NCBI GenBank assembly: GCA_016217595.1
Contig: JACRHS010000018.1
Span: forward strand, 1 to 64,000
Reading direction: 5' to 3'
DNA length: 64,000 nucleotides
Origin: Opitutia bacterium
Lineage (GTDB): Bacteria > Verrucomicrobiota > Verrucomicrobiia > Opitutales > Opitutaceae
Of this stretch, positions 10,644 through 20,133 are shown piece after piece (the stretch's first letter is position 1; every line of letters begins with the position of its first letter). The notes below the pieces were generated by a model, which was given only the letters and a program-made list of their open reading frames with translations, was not told where the DNA came from and did not search any database. Position numbers and translations under genes: made by a program.

Positions 10644-11849
10644 ATGCCGAGCGATCATGAGTTGTTGTGCGTATTTGCCGCCACAGGCGGAGAACAAGCG
10701 TTTGCCGAGCTGGTGCGCCGTCAGATCAACCTCGTATACTCGACTGCACTCCGCCAGGTCGGCGGCGATGCCCATCTCGCAGCCGATGTGACACAAGGCG
10801 TGTTTCTCGCCTTGGCGCGCTCGGCGCAAACGCTGACAGATCGGTCGGTACTTTCGGGCTGGTTGTACACGACGACGCGATTTCTTGCGGCCAAAGCGGT
10901 TCGCACAGAGCAGCGCTGGCGGGTGCGCACGCAGGAGGCTCATGCTATGAATGAAATTCTGCACGACAGCGGGCCCGAACCGGTGTGGGCGGACATTAGC
11001 CCGCTGCTGGACGAGGCCATGCATGCGTTGGGCGAACGTGATCGCGAGGCGATCTTGTTGCGCTTTTTTGAAAACCGGCCGTTTGCTGAGATCGGCGCGG
11101 TGTGCGGTTTGGCCGAAAACGCTGCGAGAATGCGCGTGGAACGGGCGCTGGAGAAGCTGCGCGTTCAACTCGCTAAACGCGGCATCACCTCGACCGCCGC
11201 CGCGCTCGGCGGCGTGTTGGCCGGTCAGCCGGCAATAGCTGCTCCTGCGGGCCTTGTAGCGACGGCAACGGGCGTGGCATTGGCGAGCGTTTCAACGGGC
11301 GGAAGCATTGCGGCCTTTGGAGGCATCCTGAAATTTATGAGCACAAGCAAACTCGCGTTGGGTGTTGTCGGAGCTGTCTTGGTAGTCGCTGCCGGTGTTT
11401 ACGTTGTAGGGCGTGATCAGTCGAACTCCTCGTCGGTAGGTATTGTCATCGCGTCGCCAGATCCGGGCTCAAAGGTCGCAAAGCCAAGTGCAGAGAGTCT
11501 GCGCCCACAAAACGAACGCTCCTCGCTCACAAAGTCCGCGCCGGTGCCGCGTTCACCCACAAGCGCAGCACCCGTGGAAGATGGGTGCGAAGAAGTGGGA
11601 GCCATCAACCTAACAGATATGCCGCCGCACGTTGTGCTGGGCGTTTATGAAATGATATGCGGCAAGAAGCTAAGTGTAGCCGCGAACGTTAGTACCGTCT
11701 ATACGCCCGTTAGCGTGAAGACGGGAAGGCAGAAGAAGGCCAAGGCTCTCGCCATTTTGGAAGAGGCATTGATTCAGCAGGCTGGCATCGAAATCGTTCA
11801 CGGGCAGGATGGGCGCCAGATTGCGCAGCGAATCACTCGAAAGAAGTAA
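10644..11849 (+). CDS. ECF-type sigma factor fused to a transmembrane helix and an STN/secretin-N-like domain
   Basis: 401 residues; ATG at 10644. Residues 1-180 are a complete ECF sigma factor: region 2 around QAFAELVRRQINLVYSTALRQ and SGWLYTTTRFLA, and region 4 around DREAILLRFFENRPFAEIGAVC and AARMRVERALEKLR. An Ala/Gly-rich linker leads to a hydrophobic helix at about 236-256 (LALGVVGAVLVVAAGVYVV). A low-complexity Ser/Pro stretch follows, then residues 319-389 (INLTDMPPHVVLGVYEMICG ... ALAILEEALIQQAGIEIV). That last domain has the alternating pattern of secretin N0/STN domains. The expected topology is sigma inside, terminal domain outside. No anti-sigma gene is adjacent. Family assignment of the last domain is inference. 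Confidence 0.85.
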   Translation: MPSDHELLCVFAATGGEQAFAELVRRQINLVYSTALRQVGGDAHLAADVTQGVFLALARSAQTLTDRSVLSGWLYTTTRFLAAKAVRTEQRWRVRTQEAHAMNEILHDSGPEPVWADISPLLDEAMHALGERDREAILLRFFENRPFAEIGAVCGLAENAARMRVERALEKLRVQLAKRGITSTAAALGGVLAGQPAIAAPAGLVATATGVALASVSTGGSIAAFGGILKFMSTSKLALGVVGAVLVVAAGVYVVGRDQSNSSSVGIVIASPDPGSKVAKPSAESLRPQNERSSLTKSAPVPRSPTSAAPVEDGCEEVGAINLTDMPPHVVLGVYEMICGKKLSVAANVSTVYTPVSVKTGRQKKAKALAILEEALIQQAGIEIVHGQDGRQIAQRITRKK

Positions 11850-12069
11850 ACATTTTCGGAGAAAACTTCGGGGCAAAGGGCGAAAACTGGAGCGGCTTAA
11901 TCCAGTACCAGAAGCTGTGGGTGACGGATCGAAGCATAAAGTTGCTCCAGCGATCCAACCCAGCGCAGTCAAACGCGGGGCATCAGGTCCAACGCGAATG
12001 GATGAAGGTATTGAGTCGCTCCGCCACGCCGGGCTTGCGGTGCGGGCGGCGGGCGGTTGAGTGGCGCGC

Positions 12070-13761
<1,692 letters not shown>

Positions 13762-13810
13762 AGCGACTCCGGGTTGCGAAAGGGTGGCGGGCGCGCATGG
13801 TGACTGCATC

Positions 13811-14407
13811 ATGAAACGCGCGCTTTTGCTTTTTCTCGGTTTCTTCGCAGGATGTCGGATGTCGGATCCTTCCGTTTCCACTCCGACGCCGAGTTCGCTG
13901 GTGCTCGGCGGCGGGTGTTTCTGGTGCACTGAGGCGGCGTACCGGCTGTTGCCCGGCGTCAAGCAGGTCACCTGCGGCTACGCTGGCGGCACCGAAGCCA
14001 ATCCTACCTACGAGCAGGTTTGCGCCCACGCCACGGGACACGCCGAGGTGATCAAAATCGATTTCGATCCGACGCAGACCTCGCTCGACACTCTGCTCGA
14101 CTACTTCTGGCAGATTCACGACCCGACCCAGGTCGACGGACAGGGCAACGATAAGGGGCCGCAGTACCGCTCGATCATCCTCTATGTCGGCGCAGAGCAG
14201 AAAGCCGCTGCTGAGCGCTCGCGCACCAAGGCTCAAACCGGTTGGCGCGATCCGATCACGACCGAGATTGTGCCGCTGGTGAAATTCTGGCCGGCCGAGG
14301 CGTACCATCAGGACTATTTTGCCAAGAATCCGAACGCCGGTTATTGCCGCGCGGTCATCAAACCGAAGATCGACAAGTTGAAGAAATCCACCCCGTCGGC
14401 CAAGTGA
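13811..14407 (+). CDS. msrA: Peptide methionine sulfoxide reductase A, predicted lipoprotein
   Basis: 198 residues. ATG 13811 is preferred because it opens a lipoprotein signal, MKRALLLFLGFFAGC, with a lipobox-like FAGC at about residue 16. The catalytic motif GGCFWCTE follows at about residue 35, then the MsrA phrases VTCGYAGGTEANPTYEQVC, GHAEV, DPTQVDGQGND and GPQYRS, and a late NPNAGYC that may hold a resolving Cys. It reduces methionine-S-sulfoxide; the lipidation signal implies a periplasmic or outer-membrane location, protecting envelope proteins. It converges on the sigma gene ending at 14441. Confidence 0.94.
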   Translation: MKRALLLFLGFFAGCRMSDPSVSTPTPSSLVLGGGCFWCTEAAYRLLPGVKQVTCGYAGGTEANPTYEQVCAHATGHAEVIKIDFDPTQTSLDTLLDYFWQIHDPTQVDGQGNDKGPQYRSIILYVGAEQKAAAERSRTKAQTGWRDPITTEIVPLVKFWPAEAYHQDYFAKNPNAGYCRAVIKPKIDKLKKSTPSAK

Positions 14408-14440
14408 GGGCGTTTTTCCCCTCGCGCGAGTTTGCAAGTG

Positions 14441-15988
14441 TCACCGCACCTTGCCGAGTTGCTCTTGCACAAATGCCGGGTCGATTGCTGAGCGCAGATA
14501 AGGCGTGAGTTGCGCGGCGGCAGTCGGGCGCTGTCCATTGCTTGCAGCCTGATAGGCTTTGACGGCGTCTCTCACCTCGTCGCCGAAGCGACTAACGTGA
14601 ATGGCAGAAATGGCGCCGCGCGAGCCGACGAGAAGCGTCGAATCGTAGTAATCGTCCACCGTCGTTTTCTCGCGGAGTATCCATTGCTCTTTTCCCGCCC
14701 TGTCGACCGGACCGATGCTTTGCCCGGCGGAAACCACACCGTAGCGTTGCAAGATGGCGAGGCTGTTGGGGTCCCCGATATAAGGCGCCAATTGCATGGC
14801 TTCGGTCGGCGGCTGGTTCGCGGTGGCTTCAAGGTGGCGTTTCAGCGCCGCATGGAGTGACGGAAGGAAACGTTGCTTGGCGGAAAGTCGCAATTTGCTC
14901 AGCGCGCGCCGGGCCTCCACCTCGGAGCCGGACTTCAGGTCCTTGGCGGCATCGAGCCAGTCGTTGGCCGTGAGCAGCTGCAACTCGGGGATCTTCGACG
15001 CCGGCACTTTGTCGAGGAGTCGTTTCAGGATCAGGACATTTTGCAGCCAGGTGTCCAACGCGGCCTCCATTGCCGGGTCGGTGGCGGCGAGCGCATTCAA
15101 CGTCTTCGCGCGTTCGGCCGCCAGCTGTGCTTCGACGGCGGCCAGTTGCCGAGCGGAGTTTTCGCGGGTGGCGTCGAGCGCGCGCTGCGATTCGGCGCGC
15201 AGCGTTTTCAGTTCCGCCTTCAGCTGCACGATGACGCTGGCCTCGTAAAGGCCGGCGCCAAGGGCGAGGGTGAACATGGCGGCGACGACAATTTTCTGGG
15301 TCGTGGTCATGGCGATGGTGGGTGCTGCTTGTTGCCATGCGATCGCTCCGGCGACAGATGCCACCGGTGTGGAAGCCGCGATGAGCGCGCTGAGCCCGGC
15401 GGGCGCGGCGGTGATGGCATGAGCCGAGAGATCGGCGGCCAGTGCGGCACTGGCGACGGCAATGCCGCGCCGGAGGAAAAACGCGCGCAGGTGTTCGAGG
15501 GCGCGAGTCACGCGCTTTTGCGCCGCATCGTCGGTCGTGCCCAGGGCGGTGCCAACTTCGCGCAGGGATTTGTTTTCGAAGAAACGCAGGAGCACGGCGC
15601 GGCGGTCGACGTCGCCCAGCGACGCCATCGCTTCATCGAGCAACGGCTCCACGCGCGGCCAAAGCCGGACGGTGGAATTCATGGAGGCGATTTCTCCCGC
15701 GGCTTGCTCACGGGCGGTGCGGCGGGCTTCGCGGCGCACGACGTCGATGGCCGTGCGGCGGGTCACCACGTAAAGCCAGGCAGCGAGCGGCTGGTCGGGG
15801 GAAATTTTCGCGGCGTGGCGCGCCAGATCGACGAAGACCGTCTGGGCGACTTCCTCGGCGAGTTGAGGCGACCGCACCTGACGTTTTGCCGCCGAATAGA
15901 CCAAATCGAGATGGCGTTGCACCAGCTCGCCGAAAGCGTCTTGCGCGCCTTCGTGGGCGTAACGGTGGAGCAACGCGTGATCGTTCAT
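14441..15988 (-). CDS. Membrane-tethered ECF-type sigma factor with coiled coil and C-terminal extension
   Basis: 515 residues, ATG at 15988. Residues 1-175 carry ECF region 2 (DAFGELVQRHLDLVYSAAKR, LAAWLYVVTRRTAIDVVRR) and region 4 (DRRAVLLRFFENKSLREVG, AAQKRVTRALEHLR). After an Ala-rich linker, a predicted membrane helix lies at about 231-249 (QKIVVAAMFTLALGAGLY). A long coiled coil follows (about 253-295, QLKAELKTLRAESQRALD), then about 220 residues of unrecognised sequence that would be extracytoplasmic. It resembles the genes at 10644 and 25099 in plan but not in outer domain. The upstream region carries a GC-rich motif shared with the 25099 gene. Confidence 0.85.
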   Translation of the reverse strand: MNDHALLHRYAHEGAQDAFGELVQRHLDLVYSAAKRQVRSPQLAEEVAQTVFVDLARHAAKISPDQPLAAWLYVVTRRTAIDVVRREARRTAREQAAGEIASMNSTVRLWPRVEPLLDEAMASLGDVDRRAVLLRFFENKSLREVGTALGTTDDAAQKRVTRALEHLRAFFLRRGIAVASAALAADLSAHAITAAPAGLSALIAASTPVASVAGAIAWQQAAPTIAMTTTQKIVVAAMFTLALGAGLYEASVIVQLKAELKTLRAESQRALDATRENSARQLAAVEAQLAAERAKTLNALAATDPAMEAALDTWLQNVLILKRLLDKVPASKIPELQLLTANDWLDAAKDLKSGSEVEARRALSKLRLSAKQRFLPSLHAALKRHLEATANQPPTEAMQLAPYIGDPNSLAILQRYGVVSAGQSIGPVDRAGKEQWILREKTTVDDYYDSTLLVGSRGAISAIHVSRFGDEVRDAVKAYQAASNGQRPTAAAQLTPYLRSAIDPAFVQEQLGKVR

Positions 15989-15992
15989 GTTA

Positions 15993-16027
15993 CCTATCTA
16001 TCGCCGCCGCCGGGCGAAATCCGACAA
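15993..16027 (-). promoter_or_regulatory. Candidate ECF autopromoter motif
   Basis: On the minus strand this reads TTGTC, 10 nt, CGGCGGCGG, then ATAGG just before the start at 15988. The same order, with identical 10-nt spacing between TTGTC and CGGCGGCGG, occurs at 25109-25142 before the other sigma gene. The conservation suggests a shared promoter, perhaps recognised by these sigma factors themselves. Confidence 0.4.
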
Positions 16028-16101
16028 GATAATCGTCTCTTTCTGCGCTGGCGGGCGAATGGCGCGCCGGCTGCGAAGCCGCATCGACACAGCGGCGGCG
16101 C

Positions 16102-17145
16102 GTGTTATCGGTCGCGGGCGTGAGTTCGCGTTCGCCCATCTCTGTCTCGGTCGTGATGCCGGTCTACAACGCCGCCGCTACTCTGGAGCGGGCGGTGGCG
16201 AGCATCCGGGCGCAGACGTTGACCGCGTGGGAATTGATCGCCGTGGACGACGGCTCAACGGATGGCTCGGCGGAGTTGCTGGCAACACTCGCGCACGCCG
16301 AACCGCGGCTGCGTGTGCTCGCCCGACCGCACGGCGGCATTGTGGCGGCGCTCAACGCCGGACTGGCTGCCGCGCGCGGCGAACTCGTGGCGCGGATGGA
16401 TGCCGACGACGAATCGCATCCGGAGCGACTGGCCGGGCAGGTGGCGTTGCTTGATGCGCGACCTGACTTGGGGCTGGTCGGCTGCGGCGTGCGGCATGGC
16501 GGCGAGGCGGCGGCGCAACAGGGCTACGCGTTGCATGTGGCGTGGCTGAACTCGCTCGTTACCGCGGAGGAGATCGCGCTCAACCGCTTCGTCGAATCGC
16601 CGTTCGCGCATCCGAGCGTATGTTTTCGTCGCGAGCTCGTGGCGCGGCACGGCGGTTATCGCGACGGCGATTTCCCGGAAGACTATGAGCTGTGGTTGCG
16701 CTGGCTCGATGCCGGCGTGCGCATGGCCAAGGTGCCGCGTGACCTGTTGACGTGGTACGATCCACCGACACGCCTCTCGCGGTGCGATCCGCGGTATGCG
16801 CTGGCGGCGTTTTTTCAGGTCAAGGCGGAGTATCTGGCGCGCGAGCTGCGACGGCGCGGGCGAGCGGAGGTGTGGATTTGGGGCGCGGGCCGGCTCACGC
16901 GGAGGCGCGCAGAGGCATTGCTGGCGCACGGGGTGCAGATCGCCGGCTACATCGACATCGATCCGAAGAAAGCCGGGCGGCGCACTGCGGCGGGGTTGCC
17001 GGTGATCGCGCCCGAGGCGTTGCCTCCGCCGGGCGAGCGGTTCGTGCTCGGGTACGTGACCAGCCGCGGCGCACGGGAACTCACGCGGGCGGCGCTGGCG
17101 GCGCGCGGCTACGTTGAGGGGCGGGATTTTTTGATGGCGGCGTAG
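16102..17145 (+). CDS. Family 2 glycosyltransferase with C-terminal Rossmann-like domain
   Basis: 347 residues with GTG start at 16102 (a second GTG at 16120 would begin just before the first strand and is equally possible). The GT-A fold is clear: SVVMPVYNAA, LIAVDDGSTDGS, NAGLAAARGELVARMDADD with the DxD metal motif, and a late FPEDYELWLR that provides the acceptor-side acidic residue. From about residue 255 (AEVWIWGAGRLTRRRAEALL) a Gly-rich nucleotide-binding-like domain follows. It probably transfers a sugar during surface glycan synthesis; donor and acceptor are not predictable. Its stop codon lies inside the inverted repeat at 17143-17212. Confidence 0.85.
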   Translation: MLSVAGVSSRSPISVSVVMPVYNAAATLERAVASIRAQTLTAWELIAVDDGSTDGSAELLATLAHAEPRLRVLARPHGGIVAALNAGLAAARGELVARMDADDESHPERLAGQVALLDARPDLGLVGCGVRHGGEAAAQQGYALHVAWLNSLVTAEEIALNRFVESPFAHPSVCFRRELVARHGGYRDGDFPEDYELWLRWLDAGVRMAKVPRDLLTWYDPPTRLSRCDPRYALAAFFQVKAEYLARELRRRGRAEVWIWGAGRLTRRRAEALLAHGVQIAGYIDIDPKKAGRRTAAGLPVIAPEALPPPGERFVLGYVTSRGARELTRAALAARGYVEGRDFLMAA

Positions 17146-17212
17146 CGCGGCGCTTTAGCCCGCGCTGATTTGGTCCGCGTTGTGGCTGGGTGCGGGCTGA
17201 AGCACCGCACTA
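17143..17212. repeat. Imperfect 21-bp inverted repeat overlapping the glycosyltransferase stop
   Basis: TAGCGCGGCGCTTTAGCCCG (from 17143, arm to 17163) pairs with GCGGGCTGAAGCACCGCACT (from 17192, arm to 17212): 18 of 21 positions complementary. The TAG of the glycosyltransferase gene is the first three bases of the arm. It may act as a bidirectional 3'-end structure or a REP-like element. The remaining sequence to 17341 has no gene. Confidence 0.6.
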
Positions 17213-17341
17213 CGTGGCGCGTGTCGATCGTGCGGCTTCGGCCTCGTCACCTCGGCCGCTACATTCCGCGCAGTTTGCTCGGACGCGCGATTCTCGGTGC
17301 GGGCTTGAGCTTGCGGGGAAACGTGGCTCCTTTGGCGCGTC

Positions 17342-18145
17342 ATGTCCGATACGCCTCCTGTTCCACCTGCCGATCCCGGCTTCGAGGTGCGCACGTTTTT
17401 TGTGCGCAGTCGCAACGTGCTGCTCGCGCGCGCCGATTTCGGGCCGCTCTTCGTCGATTACTTTCTGCACCTGTCCGATCACCATATGCGGCCGGCGCCG
17501 GAGCACGCCGCGTTGTTCAAGCAGGCGCTGGCGGCGTTCGTGCTGCACTGCGCGTCGCGTCCGCGCAACGAGATGACCGCCTGGACGCTCCACTTTCAGG
17601 AGCCGTTTCTGAACATCTTCCTCACGGGCGACAACGACACCGGCGCCGTGGCGGGGCGCATTTTCACCGAGAATGTGAAACAGATGCCGGGCAATATGTT
17701 TTACTCCGACGTCGTGCGCGGCACGCAACCGCCGCGGCGCAGCTCGGTGGTGTTTACCGGCGGCGATCCGCTGGCGGCGTTGGAGACGTTTTACCGCCAG
17801 AGCGAGCAGCGCAGCGCGCGGTGTTTTCCGTTGGAGGGCGATGTGTACGCGCTCGTGTCGGAACATCCCGACTGCGATGTCGCGTGGTTCGAACAGCTCA
17901 CGGCCGCGCAGGTGACGGGGATCGACGCCGCCGAGACGCTCGCGCCGATGGAGCGCCGCGCCTACCGCTGGCTGTGCGGCTGCAACCAGCAGCGCATGTT
18001 GCAGGTGCTCGCGCCGGCGTTCCGCGATGATGCCGCCGGGCTCTTCGGCACCGATGAGAAGATCGAGATTCGCTGCCCGCGTTGCGGCGGCCGCCATGTG
18101 ATCACGCGTGAGGCGATGGAAGCGTTCGTGGCGCAAAAGCAATAA
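17342..18145 (+). CDS. hslO: Hsp33-like redox-regulated chaperone
   Basis: 267 residues. The C-terminal zinc switch is intact: CGC at 212-214 and CPRC at 245-248, with 30 residues between them, as in Hsp33 (CxC-x27-32-CxxC). The surrounding text, LCGCNQQRMLQVLAPAF and FGTDEKIEIRCPRCGGRHVI, is characteristic. The N-terminal domain has Hsp33-like pieces (WTLHFQEPFLNIFLTGDN, AGRIFTENV, MPGNMFYSDV) but is divergent from the E. coli type. Hsp33 is a cytoplasmic holdase switched on by oxidation. The start ATG at 17342 has GGCGCGTC upstream, not a strong RBS. Confidence 0.85.
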   Translation: MSDTPPVPPADPGFEVRTFFVRSRNVLLARADFGPLFVDYFLHLSDHHMRPAPEHAALFKQALAAFVLHCASRPRNEMTAWTLHFQEPFLNIFLTGDNDTGAVAGRIFTENVKQMPGNMFYSDVVRGTQPPRRSSVVFTGGDPLAALETFYRQSEQRSARCFPLEGDVYALVSEHPDCDVAWFEQLTAAQVTGIDAAETLAPMERRAYRWLCGCNQQRMLQVLAPAFRDDAAGLFGTDEKIEIRCPRCGGRHVITREAMEAFVAQKQ

Positions 18146-18154
18146 TCCGCGCTC

Positions 18155-18766
18155 GTGCACGCCATCCTCCAGCAAATCCTCGACGGCGCGCTCTCGGCCA
18201 GCTGGCTGGAGCAGCTCGCGACGATTCTCGGCGTGGTCGGCGTGTGGCTCGCGATGCGCGAGAGTCTCTGGAACTTCCCCGTGGGCCTCGTGCAGGTGGC
18301 GATCTTCGGCTGGGTGTGCTACGGCGGGAAACTTTACTCGGAGACGTTGCTCCAGGTTTTCTTTTTCGGCGCGCTGGCGTATGGCTGGTGGCATTGGCAA
18401 CACGCCGACGGTGCGGAGGCCAAACCGCTCGCGGTGCAACGGCTGACGCGCCGCGAAGTCGTCGCCTGGACCGCGGGCACGCTCGCGCTCTGGGGTGCGT
18501 GGGGCACGGGTATGGCGCGCTGGACTGACGCGGCGCTGCCGTACTGGGACGGTTTTGTTTTCGCCGCGAGCGTGGCGTCGCAATGGCTGCAAGCGCGCAA
18601 GGCGCTGGAAAACTGGATCGGTTGGATCGTGGCCAACACCGTCGCCATCGGCGTGTTTTGGGCGAAGGAGTTTTATTGGTTTTCGGTCCTGTATTTTCTG
18701 TTCTGGCTGATGGCGTGGGGCGGGCTGCGGGCGTGGCGGCGCTCGGCGAAAGGCGCGCATGTCTGA
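18155..18766 (+). CDS. pnuC: Nicotinamide riboside transporter PnuC
   Basis: 203 residues with about seven hydrophobic segments. PnuC hallmarks are visible: WLEQLATILGVVGVWLAMRE, SLWNFPVG, the LLQ in SETLLQVFFFGALAYGWWHW, and SQWLQARKALENWIGWIVAN near the end. It would import nicotinamide riboside by facilitated diffusion, driven by phosphorylation inside the cell. The GTG start at 18155 is 9 bp after the Hsp33 stop, and the 3' end overlaps the following kinase gene by 8 bp, so import and trapping are cotranslated. Confidence 0.92.
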   Translation: MHAILQQILDGALSASWLEQLATILGVVGVWLAMRESLWNFPVGLVQVAIFGWVCYGGKLYSETLLQVFFFGALAYGWWHWQHADGAEAKPLAVQRLTRREVVAWTAGTLALWGAWGTGMARWTDAALPYWDGFVFAASVASQWLQARKALENWIGWIVANTVAIGVFWAKEFYWFSVLYFLFWLMAWGGLRAWRRSAKGAHV

Positions 18767-19292
18767 CGTGCGGCGCATCGCGCTCTTTGGCCCCGAATGC
18801 ACGGGCAAGACCACGCTGGCCAGCCGGCTCGCGGCGCATTTCGGCGAGCCGTGGTCGGCCGAGTACGTGCGGCAGTTTTGGGATGAGCACAGCGGCGTCA
18901 TCACGGCGGCCGATCTCGACGCGGTGGCGCGCGGCCAGATGGCCAACGAAGACGCCGCGGCGGCCCGGGCGCGGCGCGCGGTGTTTTGCGACACCGAGCT
19001 GCTCACCTGCACGCTCTGGGACGATTTGCTCTTCCCCGGCGCGTGTCCTCCGTGGGTGCGCGCGGAGGCGGAGCGGCGGGCGCGGGCGTTTACGCTCTAT
19101 CTTTTTTGCGACACCGATCTGCCGTGGCGGCCGGACCCACAACGCTGTTATCCCGATCCCGCCGGCCGCGCGATGTGCCGGCGGCTGTGGCGGGAAACGC
19201 TGGCGACGCGTGCGCTGCCCTGCGTGGAAATCTCCGGCTCTTGGGACGAACGCGAGGCGCGGGCCATCGCGGCGGTAACGGCAGTGTTGTAG
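18759..19292 (+). CDS. NadR-type ribosylnicotinamide kinase (AAA P-loop)
   Basis: 177 residues. Starts with a P-loop, RIALFGPECTGKTTLASRLA, followed by EYVRQFWDEH and CDTELLTCTLW, all matching the C-terminal kinase domain of NadR. It has neither the DNA-binding nor the adenylyltransferase domain of enterobacterial NadR. It would phosphorylate nicotinamide riboside to NMN in the cytoplasm, trapping the substrate brought in by PnuC. The 8-bp overlap with pnuC supports this pairing. Confidence 0.88.
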   Translation: MSDVRRIALFGPECTGKTTLASRLAAHFGEPWSAEYVRQFWDEHSGVITAADLDAVARGQMANEDAAAARARRAVFCDTELLTCTLWDDLLFPGACPPWVRAEAERRARAFTLYLFCDTDLPWRPDPQRCYPDPAGRAMCRRLWRETLATRALPCVEISGSWDEREARAIAAVTAVL

Positions 19293-19343
19293 GTTGGGCT
19301 TTACGTCGGCCGTCGCGCCGGTAAATCCGGGCGGAACTCGTCT

Positions 19344-20126
19344 ATGTTGGAATCCGACTATCTGGATCGTTTCGGCGGCCTCGGCCGCTTAATCGGACGC
19401 GCCGCGCTCGAGCGGCTGCGCGCGGCGCACGTCTGCGTGGTCGGCGTTGGCGGTGTGGGCTCGTGGACGGCCGAGGGTTTGGTCCGCAGCGGCGTGGGCG
19501 CGATCACGTTGATCGATCTCGACGACGTGTGCGTGACCAACGTCAACCGCCAGCTCCCGGCGCTCGACGGCCAGATCGGCCGGCCGAAAGTGACTGTGTT
19601 GGCAGAGCGGATGCGCCTCATCAATCCCGCCTGCCGCATCGAGCCGGTGGCGGAGTTTTTCACGGCGGCCACGGCGGACCGGTTGCTCACACCGGAGTAT
19701 GCGTGCGTCGTCGATGCGATCGACCGCGTGACCAACAAGGCGTTGCTCATCGGCGAGTGTCTGCGGCGCGGCCGGCCGTGCGTGACGGTGAGCGGCGCGG
19801 GCGGCAAACAGGATCCCACGCGGTTGCGCGCCGGCGATCTCGGCGAGGCGCAGGGGGATCAGTTGCTGCGGCTGGTACGGAAGAAACTGCGCCGCGACCA
19901 CGGTGTGGCGCATGGCGAGGGCGTGCATTTCGGTGTGCGTTGCGTCTATTCACCAGAGCCGCCGTTGTACCCTTGGGCCGACGGCACGTGTCAGGCCGAA
20001 CCCGAGCCCGGGTCCAATCTCGCGATGGATTGCTCCAGCGGACTGGGCGCGGCGGTCTTCGTCACCGCGGCGCTCGGCTTCGCCGCCGCCGGCGAAGCGG
20101 TGCGGATGATCGCAGCGGGGAAATAG
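19344..20126 (+). CDS. tcdA: tRNA threonylcarbamoyladenosine dehydratase (ThiF/E1-like)
   Basis: 260 residues. The E1-like core is complete: RFGGLGRLIG, the nucleotide-binding HVCVVGVGGVGSWTAEGL, LIDLDDVCVTNVNRQ, and the metal-adenylate site VVDAIDRVTNKALLI. Late phrases CVYSPEPP and SGLGAAVFVTAALGFAAA are typical of TcdA/CsdL. It would cyclise t6A to ct6A in tRNA in an ATP-dependent step. The ATG at 19344 stands 51 bp after the kinase gene. It converges on the fucosidase gene with only 7 bp between stops. Confidence 0.9.
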   Translation: MLESDYLDRFGGLGRLIGRAALERLRAAHVCVVGVGGVGSWTAEGLVRSGVGAITLIDLDDVCVTNVNRQLPALDGQIGRPKVTVLAERMRLINPACRIEPVAEFFTAATADRLLTPEYACVVDAIDRVTNKALLIGECLRRGRPCVTVSGAGGKQDPTRLRAGDLGEAQGDQLLRLVRKKLRRDHGVAHGEGVHFGVRCVYSPEPPLYPWADGTCQAEPEPGSNLAMDCSSGLGAAVFVTAALGFAAAGEAVRMIAAGK

Positions 20127-20133
20127 CCCGGCC

